A stretch of 64,000 nt of DNA from Volutella citrinella (taxonomy: Eukaryota; Ascomycota; Sordariomycetes; Hypocreales; Nectriaceae). Below, piece by piece: positions 11,341 through 22,839 of this stretch. Under the pieces are notes generated by a model. The model made no database searches and had not been told where the DNA came from. It saw only the letters and a program-made list of their open reading frames with translations. The stretch spans positions 2,790,001-2,854,000 of the forward strand of contig JAWZSP010000005.1 in assembly GCA_034401135.1 (NCBI GenBank), in the 5' to 3' direction. Numbering within the stretch: position 1 is the stretch's first letter; each line of letters begins with the position of its first letter. The position numbers were made by a program, and so were the translations under genes.

Positions 11341-13728
11341 ATGCGTTTCTCTGCTCTTGGGCTCGTGCTCGGCGCTTCAGCCGTTGCGCGAGTCGGCGCA
11401 GAGGAGGAAGAGATGCCTCAACCGTCTCGCGAGATCACAAAGTTCAATGGAATCGACGTACCCCCACTGCTGGAGTTGACTCCCAGTAATTGGGACGAGG
11501 AGGTCAAGAAGTCCAAGTTTCTCTTCGTGAAGCATTACAGGTGCGTACAACCGCTCGAAAAAGACTGTGGCATGGCTGACAGTTGGTAGCCCGTATTGCC
11601 CTCACTGCAACCAGTATGCGCCCACCTTCCAGACCCTCTACGAGTATTATTACACCTCGAAGCCCGAAATCGAAAACGCCAAGGAAGCGTCGTTTACCTC
11701 GTACTACGGTTTCCGATTTGGCATACTCAACTGTGTTGCCTACTATGATCTTTGCATGGATCATAAGGTTCAATCTTATCCCACCTCCATTCTCTACCAG
11801 GACGGCAAGGTGATAGAGAGCCTACGTGGCAAGAAGACAATGAGCTTCCTGATGAATACACTGGAGCCCATTCTCGAGAAGGCCAAACCTGCCGCACCTC
11901 GCAAGAAGCTAGACTATCTTCCTGAACCCGGAAGCCACGTGTACCCTGATCCAGTGGTCGAGAAGGGTCTCGAGGAAGACAGGCTGGAGGAGGCAGCTAA
12001 GGCTGCGGCCAGCGCCTCCAGGGCCGCTTCTGCCAAGCCCACCCCGGGAGGGGCCTTGGGAAAGAGTCTTGACGACATAACCGACATTGCCGACAAGCCT
12101 GCCGCCGTAGGAGGTCAGGAGAAGAAGAAGCCTGAGGGCGCAAGTGGAGAAGGAAAGAAGTCTGAAGACGCTTCGAAGACCGACCACAAGGCTGAGAAAG
12201 AGCAGGCTAGCCAGGTTCCAAGCGAAAACCAGAAGCCCCAGAGTGCCGGGGAAAAATCTAAGGAGCAGCAGACCGGCGCGACTCTGAAGAAGTACAACCT
12301 CAAGGGCGAGAGCGTTCCCCTGACCCCAGTAACCTTCAATACGCTTGTCAAGTCGACACAAGACCCCTGGTTCATCAAGTTTTACGCCCCCTGGTGCTCG
12401 CACTGCAAGGCGCTTGCGCCCACATGGGAGCAATTGGCCAAGAGCATGGCCGGCAAACTCAACATTGGCGAGGTCAATTGCGAGGTCGAGTCCAAACTTT
12501 GCAAAGATGTTGGTGCCAAAGGCTACCCCACGATTCTGTTCTTCAAGGGAGGAGATAAATCAGAGTACAGAGGCCTACGGGGCCTCGGAGACTTTGAAGA
12601 TTACGCTCAAAAGGCCATGGTGGTTGCTGCCGGCATTCCTGACGTGAAGCTGGCAGATTTCAAGAAAATGGAAAGCAACGACGAGGTTATCTTTGTCTAC
12701 TTTTATGACCATGCTACCACCACGGAGGACTTCAAGGCTCTTGAACAGCTCCCCCTTACCTTGATTGGGCGAGGTAAGATCGTGAAGACGAACGATCCGG
12801 AGATGAACTCCCTTTTCAAGATCACGACTTGGCCCCGGCTGTTGGTGTCTCGTGAAGGTCGTCCCACCTACTACACCCCAATCACCCCCGACGAGATGAG
12901 GAATGTCAAGGGACTCACCGAGTGGATGAAGTCGGTTTGGCTTCCTCTGGTCCCGGAGATGACGGCGAACAACGCCCGCCAAATCATGGAACACAGGGTT
13001 GTCGCTCTAGCAGTGCTCAACCGCCAGGACGCCGAAAATTTCCGAAAGTCCATCGGCGAGATGAAGGCTGCGGCAAGTGAGTGGATGGACCGCCAGATCC
13101 AAGAGTTCCAGCTGGAGAGGAAGAGGCTTCGCGATGCCAAACAGGCTCGTATCGAGGAGGCTCAAGAGCGCAACGATGAACGTGCGCTCCGTAACGCGAA
13201 GGCAATCAAGATTGACATGGAGTCGACGAGCCGCAAGGAGGTCGGGTTCGCCTGGGTCGACGGAGTCTTCTGGCAACGGTGGCTCCAGAATACCTATGGC
13301 ATTGACGTAAGGGATGGCGAGCGCCTTATCATCAACGAGGAAGACGTAAGTGCACCCAAACATGAAAATGTCGATGACTCAAAACTGACAGCAAGCAGCG
13401 TCGCCGATACTGGGATAGTTCCGACACGGGCAACCACATCATGGTCAGCCGCACCGCCATCCAGGAGACACTTGACAAGGTTGTCTATGGTCCCAATACT
13501 CTCAAGACCAAGTATACCCTGTCGGCTTTCTGGAAGATTTTCTTTGACATCAAAATGCGCTTCATTGATCACCCATACTCATCCACATGCTTCGTTTTCG
13601 CCGTCATCATTCTGGGCGTGTCTTACCTTCGCCGCATCCGCAGGTCGCGCCCTACTCTTTTCCGTCTGGATGACATGGGTCTCAAGGACGGCCTGCTGGG
13701 ACAGAACGGCAACCAGAAGGCCGATTGA
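11341..13728 (+). CDS. Membrane-anchored protein disulfide isomerase (EPS1-like)
   Basis: Exons 11341-11540, 11590-13345 and 13399-13728 encode 761 aa. Residues 1-20 form a signal peptide. Two thioredoxin domains follow, with active sites C70-P-H-C73 and C336-S-H-C339 (the latter in APWCSHCKALAPTWEQL). A Lys/Glu/Ala/Ser-rich linker of about 150 residues separates them. A long charged helical segment (roughly 560-630) precedes one transmembrane helix at about 713-729, then a short basic cytosolic tail. This layout matches yeast Eps1, an ER-membrane PDI that takes part in quality control and degradation of membrane cargo. Eps1 usually has a non-CGHC site in its first domain, as seen here with CPHC. 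No KDEL is present; retention would rely on the membrane anchor. Confidence 0.9.
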
Positions 13729-14189
13729 ATGGATGTACAGCAATCGGAGAAGGTTCATGTATGATGATGCGAAAAGGGGTATAAATGGGTGCTTGTGTGA
13801 GGGGAAGCAGCATGAGACCACTCTGGTGACGGTATTGCATCGCTATGCCCCGTTGTTGACTGCCAATTGCGGAGTAACATCAACTCGTTGGATACCAGGG
13901 GTACTGGTCTGTTTGCATAATTGATAGATGCCGCATTCGCTACGTGTTGGATATGTCATGCGGCGTCCTGAGACGTGTTTGACTATAATTTTGGAGTTTG
14001 GGTCGGTTTGGCGCACCGCATGCGCCTGCATCTATGACAACTTAATCAGAAAACCACTATTCTATTTGGGCTCTGCTATTGAAACCCCGGTCTGTGAATA
14101 GCCGCAAGCTCCTTTACCCTAGCCCAGTGCTTGTGCTATTCCAATGATTAGAGAGTCAAGAAGCCGTGCTGCGTTGAGGAGCCAACGGA
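13729..14189. other. Convergent 3' flank, EPS1-like gene and PLD
   Basis: No gene. A short hairpin-capable sequence (GGCGCA, 5-nt loop, TGCGCC) lies at 14010-14026 between the two stop codons and could be part of either 3' UTR. Confidence 0.5.
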
Positions 14190-17100
14190 TCAAGTGTAGA
14201 GCTCGTCGGTAAGGCTGTTGAGCGCCAGGCCCTCCTTGGCAATGTCGTCTACGTCAACAAGGAAGTCGAGTGGCATATCCACGAGAGTTCCTCGAACACG
14301 GGCAAGCCATTCCTTGACCTCCTGGACACCGCCGGGGAATTCCTCCTTGACGATATGCCCGTACTCGACCTTGTTCCGGTCCTCTGCTTCCTTCTTCTTG
14401 GCCGCCTCTGCGTTCTCGGGCTTCTTCTGGCCCGGGATGACGAAGTACTTTGAGAAGAAGTCGTCGTAGTCCTTCCACGTGCGGACGTGGTCATCCGGCA
14501 CGGGGTGGAACGCACGGCTGAAGACCTCCGTGTTGGACCTTGCCGTGCCGGACCAGAGCATCTGGAAGTTGGAGTGCAGCGGGTCGGCGACGAGCTGGTC
14601 GGCCGGGGAGCCCCAGTCGTAGTCGTTGGGGCTGCGGGAGATTGGCTCCCAGTTCCGGTCGGGGCGGTCCCAGCGCTGGTCGCGGATGAGGCCGAGGTGC
14701 TTGCGGAAGATGTAGCGGCGGAGCGAGGCGGCGAACCTGGACGCCGTGAAGGGCTGGCCGTTCATCCGGGACTGGACGGGCGTCTTGTCCTCGATGACGA
14801 CGGCGATCTCCGAGTCGTGGTCGCCCAGCTGGGACCGGTCGTTGAGGTTGGCGCTGCCGCAGATGACGAGGCGATCGTCCGCGATGAGGAGCTTGCTGTG
14901 GACGTAGAGCTCCTCCGTGACAAACGCGTTGATCTCGTCCTTGGAGTCGCCCTCCCAGGTCATGTTGACGACGCTGGGGCCGCCATCCATGTAGCACGAA
15001 CTGATGGTGTCGAATGTGTTGTCGGCCACCTTGGCGGCTTCTTGTTGGTACCGTTCGTAATTATCCCGTCTGCCCTGGTGGCTTGGGTCGACAGGATATC
15101 CACCGGAACCGACGTACTCGTCGTGCTCCCGGCGAGCCTGCTCGTAAGACACACCGGCACGTGTTTCCGCCTCGCTCATTGTGCTGGAGATGTTGATCCG
15201 GTCAAAGTTGCGAAGGTTGTAGAAGCCAATGTACTGACGGGGATCCTCAATGCCAGCCTTGACCAGCTTCTCCATGATGCTGTGCCCGCCGCGGCTGATG
15301 GAGTTGTACTGGAACTCCATGATTGCGCGGGTCCCTAGGGCATCGTCGGCCTTCAAATCGCCCGCAAAGGCCGGCACGGCGGGCATGACGACCCATACCC
15401 TGAAACGCTGGCCCTCTTGGTGCGCGCGGACGATGCGATCGACGATGACGGCGCCAATCTTGTTCTTGACAGGGCGCTGGGCGTCGTCCGTGGCCGTGAT
15501 GAAGAACTAGCAGGCGTGAGTTGCGTTCACATTCAAGGCAGCGACGACTCGGGTGCGTTACCTGGTTCTCAATGTAGACAAAATGCTCTGCGTTTCTGAT
15601 CGCATCTGCATAGGCATTGGCAATCGAATGCTCTACCTTGTGCCCAGACGACCACTCGGCGCAGCTACAGGCGGGACTCATCAGTTGAGGGGGTCGCACG
15701 CTGGGAGAGCGAACCTACCTGCGGGTGAGCTGGATATGGGTAGTATTCTCTGGCCCATCGGATCCCTCTCCCTCATTGGACGCCTCGCGGTTGCCATACG
15801 ACAAGAACTGGCCGAGACCGCGGTTGAACTGCTTGGATAGATCCTCGATGTACTCGTCTGGCTGGCGGTGTTTGCCTCTGCGGCTGGATGCCTCCCCGTC
15901 CTCCAATGCCTGATACTTGCCCGGGTTCTTTTTCGCATACTTGTCTTTGTAAATGAAGTTCCTGATGCCTGTTAGCAAACCCGGATTTACGCTCAACGTG
16001 TTGGACTGATGGGAATTCACCAGCGATCGACAAAATGCGACACCAAGTCGTGGACGATGGGGCCGGTCATGTTCAAAGCCACGTCGGACCAGCCCATTCT
16101 GGAGCTCTTCGTCCGGTCGACTACCGAGGTGTCAGTCACGGACAGGAGCGGGAGACTTCTTCAACCCACGCTTATTCTGATCCCAGTCTGCCACGTCGGC
16201 GAAATCATACACTCGCGCATTGTTGTAATCTTGGCCCGGGAAGACGATCTGGTCCAGATTTCCTGGGTGGGCGTCGGCGATGGGGTGACCTAGAGCTTGG
16301 TGTTGAGCACGCTTCAAACGATCAATGTCCCTGGACAAGCTACTAACTGCTGGTGTCCCATCTTCCAAAACCTGGCTTCAAGTCAGACGGGTGCTTCTAA
16401 AGAACAGGAGGAATTCATACACAAGTCGAGGCCACCCATAAAGGCAAGCTTCCGGTCAACAACTAGTAGCTTCTCATGGTGCGCCCAGTACAGAACCATT
16501 CCATCCGCGGTCCCGTAGACTGCCTTGAGGGCATCGGTGGAAGCGCGGGCGAGGTCAAAGTCGGTCAGCGCCTGGAAAGACTTGCCAAGCTCCTTGTGCA
16601 AGTCGTACCCGGTCGGGAGGTGGTCTGGATGTCTGAAGACGCCGATATTCGGGTGGAGGGCCTCGAGGGCTCTCCGGGTGTGCTGCGAGACTCAGCCGGG
16701 AGTTCAATGACCTGAGACGTACTGCGATTGTCCATCCATACCTCGGAGTCGAGCGTCAGGGCGCCCCTGACCTCCCTATAGACAATGATGTGCACCTTGA
16801 CACCTCGCTCGGCAGCTGCCTTGAGCATTTGGTCGAGACGGTACTTCTCATTCGCGGAAGGCGGCCGCCTGAGATAGACCTCGGGGCTCAGCCACCAGTC
16901 GAGGATGAAGATGCTCTCCTGGGCCTCTGTGGCATCTTGGATCAATACAAAAAGACGACGGAGATGGAGATGGAGATGGAGATGGAGACGCGGAGCGGGG
17001 AGTAGAGTCAAGATCACCTACGTTCCAAGGCCTCCGACACGGCCCAAAAGTATGAACAGCCATCGACGTACCATTTCACGTCGCCGGACGACTCGGGGGC

Positions 17101-17262
17101 GAAGGAGTGGTATCGGTTCTCGGCATGCGCGCCGGTGTGGAGGTGGCCGCAGTCGTCTCCGTGGTGAGAGTGTGAGTGGCGATCCTCGTTGCCGCCAAGC
17201 GCAGCGCTAACCTGGCCCGTGATACCCTCGACCTGGGCGCTGACGTTTTTGAAGAAGTCCAT
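14190..17262 (-). CDS. Phospholipase D (two HKD motifs, PldA/SPO14-like catalytic region)
   Basis: Nine exons on the minus strand: 17262-17022, 16926-16742, 16682-16421, 16371-16348, 16289-16170, 16120-16021, 15961-15719, 15664-15562, 15506-14190; 864 aa. Frame closes across all eight introns. HKD motif 1 lies near residue 210 (HHEKLLVVDRKLAFMGG) and motif 2 near residue 629 (HSKLLIADDRLVICGSANLNDRS). Between them are SIFILDWWLSPE, FGRWDT, HPIADAHPGN and the IENQFF block typical of eukaryotic PLDs. It should cleave phosphatidylcholine-type lipids to phosphatidic acid. PX and PH domains are absent, as in the short fungal PldA type. The N-terminal 80 residues carry a His-rich patch. Exon 4 has only 24 nt. 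The exon 2 acceptor could also be 9 nt further upstream (16935). Confidence 0.9.
16960..16988. repeat. GGAGAT hexamer microsatellite inside PLD intron 1
   Basis: Four perfect GGAGAT units plus GGAGA, on the plus strand. On the coding strand this is a CTCCAT tract, so it lies in the pyrimidine-rich part of intron 1 upstream of the acceptor. Such tracts can vary in copy number between strains. Confidence 0.85.
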
Positions 17263-19311
17263 CGTCTCGGGATTCCTCGGCTTCCGCTGGATTTCTGGCT
17301 CTGGGTCAGACGACGCAGAAAGCAGGGCTCTGGTCGTGAGTTGTTCACGGGGCACGAGCTGATGAGCGAATGAATCTTTTACGTTGACACAGATCTGCCG
17401 ATACACCTGTGCGTGGACGTAAGCGGCGGGGATGGGTGCATGGGATGGGGCACAGTGTTTATGGTCTCACTTTATTATCAATCCAGGGCTGAATTCAAAA
17501 GTACGTTGTGCAAGCAAGCAAGTAACTGGGCCCCGAATCAGCCGCGCTGAGCTGGCGGCGTCAGAGATTGATCAATTTGTGTGATTGCGCCTAATCAATG
17601 CCCCGCAACACCACAGATTCGCTGCGAGACATTGCAACTCGCGGCCATAAATGCACCACATGCCGGTCATGATGTGAGAAGATGATGGGAAAGGGCCAGG
17701 TCTCGGCATCTGTATCTGAAGGAGGAACCAAAAAACGACATAAAACAACCCGGCGGCGAGTCGTCCATTTGCGGGGCTCGCGTCCCTCCAGTGTGTCGGT
17801 CGTGTGCCGCTGCCAGTGGGTGTCCCCTGCAGCCTCGGGCGTTCTGAATCCCGACTCGCCAAGACGCCATTCGCTCCCAATCGACATGGCTGCAAATCCC
17901 TAGAATTGCGAATATCAAGAGCTTGCCTGAGCAGGCCTGTGCTTTGACACGGACCCTCGTTTGACAGCCCATTGATCTAAGTAAGGTACTAAGTTAGTAC
18001 GAAGGACTATATAGCACTGTTAGTTCAGGTATCGACAGCTTGACAACTTGCATCCAGAAACCCGGTCCCTCTCTGGAGATCAACAGTCACCATTCTTTGC
18101 ATTTCGACGACATCCATTCATCCCACAGTGGGTGCTTTGACCAGGACTGCGTCCCGAGGCAACAGGGGAGTATTTGAAGCAAGAGGTTTACGTAGTATAG
18201 CCTCGCTTCCGCTTGGATTCTCCGTCTGCCACTCAACCGGAACCGAGGCCAGGGCCGACACCCTCCTCGGGAGATGACGAGAAAGAGGCCTACCACACTT
18301 GGGCCAAGGCGTATTCGACGGACAGAAGGAGGTTGTGTCATGGTCATGGGTCGATCTCTTCCTTGTCGCGGGCCTGAGGAGAGACGGCAAAAGAGCTGGA
18401 CCACTTGCGTACCGTGATGTAACAGAGCCCAGTGCCTGAGTGAGATGATCCGTCTTGGGTTAGAGGACGATTACGGGCTTGGGCAGCCCTGAGGGTGGAG
18501 TCCCCGCCTGCCCCCCCGGTCCAACTCGTTACCAGAAGACGGGAACGGGCCCCAGCGCGACTTGGCTGGGCAGCACCAGTGTGCTGGAACGGGCAGCTTT
18601 TGAGGGGTGGCGGGGAGGTTAGGTGCCGTCACTGGTCGGGCATGCACTCCCCAGGCCCTGGAGCCCGGCGACTTCAGGCTCGGCGGCGTCGAATCGCTGG
18701 CGGGCCACACCACACCACAGTGACCACACGCCCCTCCAAGCGAGGCCACCATCCTCCATGGCCTCCGCCTTGTTCGCAGTGCAAATCTCGGCCGATGTCC
18801 ATAAGACAGACCTCAGCAAGCAAGCCAGACCCGCCAGCAGCCAGACAAACTCACAGCTCCGGCATCGACTTGCGTGACAACAGTCTCCGGGGAGGTTGAT
18901 TCACAGCACCGCATATTATCATTGACCGTGACTGACTACGCCCCCGTTCCCGAGAAGCCGTAAGCCTGGCTTTGCTTCTTGTTTCCATCTTCCTGCCTTA
19001 TTATTTCAACCGAGAGCGCCGGGCTCGGCCTCGGACGGCTCACTCACGAGATTAACATCCCCTCACCTTGAACCCTTTACCAGCCTTTCGGAGTCGACGT
19101 CAGCGCAATCCCATTCATTTTCACCACCATCGAGTGCTGTTCACTAATGGCTCTGTAGTCCATCCTCGCGCTGGCGCCCCTGCCGCAACATCTCGGACGC
19201 AAAGCTGCTCAACAGCATCTTGGACTCAGCACTCTGCCTCTCTGGCTGAGACACCGCCCGCTCTCTTTTCTGGATCCCAACTTAGACAGCTTTTAAAGGA
19301 CGCCTCGAGAA
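17263..19311. other. Two-kilobase spacer between PLD and GNAT promoters
   Basis: PLD reads leftward and the GNAT gene rightward, so both promoters lie here. No coding region is supported; long open frames at 18490-18900 and 19070-19500 are proline/arginine-biased GC-rich shadows without family motifs. Small inverted arms GTACTA/TAGTAC occur near 17986-18000. Confidence 0.55.
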
Positions 19312-19955
19312 ATGGCCGAATCAGGCACCGTTGTGCGCTTCTCCCAGGAGCAGCACGCGCACTTGATTCCTTACCTGGCTGCCCTCCATGCCTCGTGTAT
19401 AACACACGACCGCACCATCGCCACTTTCCTACCGCCCCTATCGCACGAAAAGCTCCTTGCTTGGTGGAAGGAGCGCATCGCCGAAGTCAACGACGGTAAG
19501 CGCCTGATCTTCATCCTGCTTAACGAGTCGGAGCCCGGCACGCGAGCTCGGGGCCCCGAGGTAATGGGCGTCATTATGCTCTCCATGCCCTACTCCGAGA
19601 CGGGGGCCTTCCGTGGCATCGTGGAGAAGCTGCTTGTGTACAAGAGCTTTCGCGGAAGGGGCGGTGCCAGGACTTTGGTTGCCGCATTGGAGGCGGAGGC
19701 CCTCAACCAGGGCCGAACGATGCTGGTGAGTCGATGACCTCTATCCCCCCATGGTTTGTTAGTGTGTTTAGCCGTAAGTAGCCGGCTGACATGGATGTTT
19801 TCACGTAGCTGCTCGACACCGAGACTGGAAGTGCGGCCGAGGAGGTGTACAAGAAGCTTGGGTACGAAGTCCTCGGCCAGATCCCGAAGTACGGAATTAG
19901 CCCAACTGGGGAGCTCAGGGACGGGACCTTCTTCTATAAGAACTTACGGCCGTGA
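19312..19955 (+). CDS. GNAT-family N-acetyltransferase
   Basis: Exons 19312-19725 and 19809-19955; 186 aa. Full-length single GNAT domain. Motif A, which binds acetyl-CoA, is visible as VEKLLVYKSFRGRGGARTLVAALE (the RGRGG loop matches Q/RxxGxG/A). Motif B follows after the splice as LLDTETGSAAEEVYKKLGY, and the C-terminal strand GTFFYKNL closes the fold. This motif B form (L.T..GS.AE..Y.KLGY) is common in small fungal and bacterial acetyltransferases acting on small molecules or antibiotics. Substrate unknown. The 83-nt intron splits motifs A and B. The start codon has a purine at -3 (gaaATGG). Confidence 0.88.
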
Positions 19956-20455
19956 GTGCCGAAGTTTTTAAAACAACATACGTTTCGCGAGTTCAAAACG
20001 AGATGCCGGACGCAGATGGAGGGGGGGATGGATTGGCCGGCGGTCTGGCTTTTGCTCTCCACTTCTTCGGATCGCAGTCCCAAAAGGAGGGTTGTACATC
20101 TCTTTGCCAATTATTGTCGTGTGCCTACTTTCGGCTTCTAGCTTTAGCGTAGGTGTAGATGTTATACCACTTGCTTCACTGATTCCCACTCGCATGGCCC
20201 CGAGGGGACTGAACCGATGTTGCCGATGGGACCGTTCCAATGGGGTACGTTAGCCTGAATGGTTTCACAGGCCAGAGGCGCGGTGTGGGCGCTCCCAACT
20301 CAACACATGTATATGCATCTTTCCAGTGTTTTCAGACATAAAACGATACACCCTTGAGTACAACCTAGACTGCGTATGCCGCACATGTTGATACATTTGT
20401 CCCAAACGCCGCCACCCCTATCACTCGACCAACTGCTGCCTTTTCAACGTCACTT
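19956..20455. other. Convergent 3' flank, GNAT and SEC62
   Basis: No gene seen; 3' UTR sequence of both neighbours. Confidence 0.55.
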
Positions 20456-21719
20456 TTATTCATCGTCGCCAAGCTCCTCGACCTGGGGAGCCTGGTAATG
20501 GCGCTGATGCGCCCCAGTCTTGACTTGCGTGTCAGTGCCAGTGGTGGTTGCCGTGGTAGGAGCCACCTGACCCGTGGCGGCGGCCATGGTTGCGTTGGCG
20601 GGTGCTGAGCTGGACGAGGACTTCTTCTTCTTCTTTTGCTTCGCAGTCTAGACTCATGTCAGTTCTCGGTTCACCAATGGCCCTCAAGGAGTAGGTCTTA
20701 CCTCGTGCCAGGCCCAGACAGGCTTGAAGCTGTCCACGAATGACACATCCTCCCAAAGGTTGGGGAACAGCCATAGGCCCGGAGGTACGGCAAAATAGGT
20801 AATGCAAAACAGAATGACTCGGAAAATTGCCATGAGGAAGAAGAGACCCAGAAGGCACAGCAGGCCCCAGCTCAGGTAATAGACACCCTGGCGCAGGACG
20901 AGGGGCCAGAGCGGGTACAGAACGACGGCGAAGATGGCGACCAGAGCAAGACCGGCGTAGACCTGGCGCATGATCTGACTACCCTCCCACAACCACGCAT
21001 AGTACATGTCGTCTCCAGTCTCTTGCTGCTGCTCAATCCTGACGTTCCATTGGCCCTTGACGCGCTTTGCCTTCTTCCCGTTGGCTGCGGGCTCGGGCTC
21101 GATCTTGGAAACGCGGAGCGCAAGCATGCTCAGGGGGAGAAGCTTGAAAGTATTCTCCAGGCTGGCTCGGTCGTGGATCTGGGGAAGAAGAGGGTTCTTC
21201 TTGCGGGCTTTCTCATAGGCAGGCGATTCAAGAGCTCGAAGGGCTCGCTTGACTGTCATTGAGAGTTAGTCATGTTGGAAGCGCAACGCAAGCGTCCATC
21301 ACTGTCGCAGCACACATACCCCTGAACATGTCCTTGCGCTCTCCATTGAGAATGCAGGTTCGAGGCTTCAGATCTTGACCGCGCAGGAACTTGGCAAGAG
21401 CAAGGGCTTCGGGCTTGGCGGGCCCAGGAGACACGGGCTGCACACGACCCTGTGGGTGAGAGTGGCCATGGTCATGGTCGTGGTCATGGTCACAGTTGGG
21501 GCCGTGTTCGTGCTCGTGTCCTTGCTGTGCACGCATGCGCATCTGCTGCTGCTGGGCCTGCGCTTGCTTCTTGATGTGCTCGACGAACTCAGGAACAGTC
21601 ATGCCGGCCTTCTCGGCATCGATGGCCAGCTGTCGTCGCATAGCTTGGATCTGCTCTTCGGTCGGGCGCATCGGCATGGGGCCTGGGCCCGGTTGGCCCT
21701 GAGGAGGGGTAGAGGACAT
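20456..21719 (-). CDS. SEC62: SEC62, ER post-translational translocation subunit
   Basis: Three exons: 21719-21320, 21252-20702, 20647-20456; 380 aa. Sec62 joins Sec61/Sec63 in the ER membrane to import proteins after translation. The conserved Sec62 core is clear: LRGQDLKPRTCILNGERKDMFRVKRALRAL, the FKLLP segment, YYAWLWEGSQI, then two transmembrane helices (about 231-253 and 257-288), and LFPNLWEDVSFVDSFKPVW after them. The C-terminal tail has a lysine run (TAKQKKKKK) and a Ser/Thr/Ala-rich end. The N-terminal cytosolic tail is unusual in carrying a His/Asp alternating stretch at residues 68-88. Upstream, a 314-bp divergent promoter is shared with MED21. Confidence 0.94.
21456..21518 (-). 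repeat. His/Asp-repeat coding tract in SEC62
   Basis: Codes residues 68-88 of SEC62, with nine His among alternating Glu/Asp, plus one Cys. At DNA level it is an imperfect 6-bp repeat of the CATGGT type, so it could have grown by slippage. His-rich tails of this kind can bind Zn or Ni; that role here is inference. Confidence 0.75.
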
Positions 21720-22033
21720 GATGATGTATAAAAGGTCCGCAAGGAGTGTAGACGAAGATTAGAGAATCGAAAGAAGGGAAGAGTGCTGAGCTGCACGATG
21801 TGGGTGTAGGCTTCAAGATTAGAATTATAGTGCAGCGAAGTGCCTTGTTGGCTTCTTTGGAGGGTCACGCCAATCAAGCTATTTTAGTCCCATGAATTTA
21901 GTAGATAACAGGGTGGCCGGATTGATTTCTTATCAGCACGTGATTCAAGAAGGCAGGGCTGTGGCGTGGCAGGTGGGGACTGACGTCGACTCGTTTGCGC
22001 CTCCACCCGTGAAGCACCTTTTGGCCAGCAATC
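21720..22033. promoter_or_regulatory. Shared divergent promoter of SEC62 and MED21
   Basis: 314 bp between the two start codons. It holds a perfect E-box CACGTG (21937-21942) and a CRE-like TGACGTCG (21981-21988). Both are binding sites for basic-region factors in fungi; their use here is inferred only from position. Confidence 0.4.
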
Positions 22034-22565
22034 ATGGGTGACCGCCTAACCCAATTGCAGGATGCTGTAGATCAGGTATGCCAGGGTTTGAAAAAATGGG
22101 GTTTGAGCGTTTCTTGTTGACATATTGGACAGCTTGCGCAGCAATTCGTTGCTTGTCTGCACTATGTCCACAAGCGACACGACCTCGAGACTCTAAGCCC
22201 TGGTGACCAGGTGCGCGACGACCCGAAGCAGGAGCAGAACCAGCAAGAAGGTCAGGATGAATACCGGCCCAATGCAGCTCTACTTTAAATCTGACAAGCG
22301 CACAGTTGACCCCTTACCGGCTGATGAGTTTCGCGCGGGCATGGTTGAGCTCTCTCAAGACCTCATACTCAAGGAACAACAAATCGAAGTTCTCATCTCG
22401 TCGCTCCCCGGCCTAGAAAACAGCGAGAAGGACCAAGAAAAGTACATCAAGGAGCTCGAAGACGACTTGAAGACTGCGGAAGCACAGCGACAAGAGGCGA
22501 TCAAGGAGAAGGAGCAAATCCTTGCTGAACTGGACACGGTGATTCGGAGCATCCGGCGGCCTTGA
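22034..22565 (+). CDS. MED21: Mediator subunit MED21 (SRB7), with a frame break
   Basis: MED21 is a small coiled-coil subunit of the Mediator middle module, pairing with MED7. Exon 1 is 22034-22075 (MGDRLTQLQDAVDQ, the typical start); after a 57-nt intron, exon 2 starts at 22133 (LAQQFVACLHYVHKRHDLETL). The C-terminal half, PLPADEFRAGMVELSQDLI to VIRSIRRP at 22565, is a clear match but lies one base out of frame with exon 2, which hits TAA at 22286-22288. Two explanations: a second intron at 22211-22277 (GTGCGC..GCAG, 67 nt, frame-restoring, but without a good branch site), or a one-base indel near 22260-22290 in this assembly. The intron reading would remove a stretch, VRDDPKQEQ..., that looks like the linker of other fungal MED21 proteins. 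Confidence 0.85.
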
Positions 22566-22839
22566 TAATACCCCGAACTGCGGCGAGGCCGAGATGCCAT
22601 GATTTTTGGTGCTGATAGCATAGCGTGGAGTTGGGAATATTGCATTTGCTCCTGAACAGGTTGGGGACCTTCAATCAATCTATTGAGTTCCATCTCAGTG
22701 GCCAAACTTGCCAATTGCTAAGAGTTCATCCTCGTACGTGACTGAGTAATCTATGTTCTTACGTATTTCCTGAACGCCGCAATCCATCAGTTCTAAAACC
22801 CCACTGCTTATCCTGTAGCGACTTTCCTGGCCACGAATC

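Noticed and set aside
14487..15338. 283-codon plus-strand frame opposite the phospholipase D
   Set aside because: Shadow of the last PLD exon, caused by GC-rich third positions; no family features.
16960..16988. CRISPR-like or satellite array
   Set aside because: Only a 6-bp microsatellite with no spacers; fungi do not carry CRISPR arrays.
18490..18900. 134-codon frame between PLD and the GNAT gene
   Set aside because: Arg/Pro/Ser-rich composition typical of random GC-rich DNA, no conserved motif, no clear splice partners.
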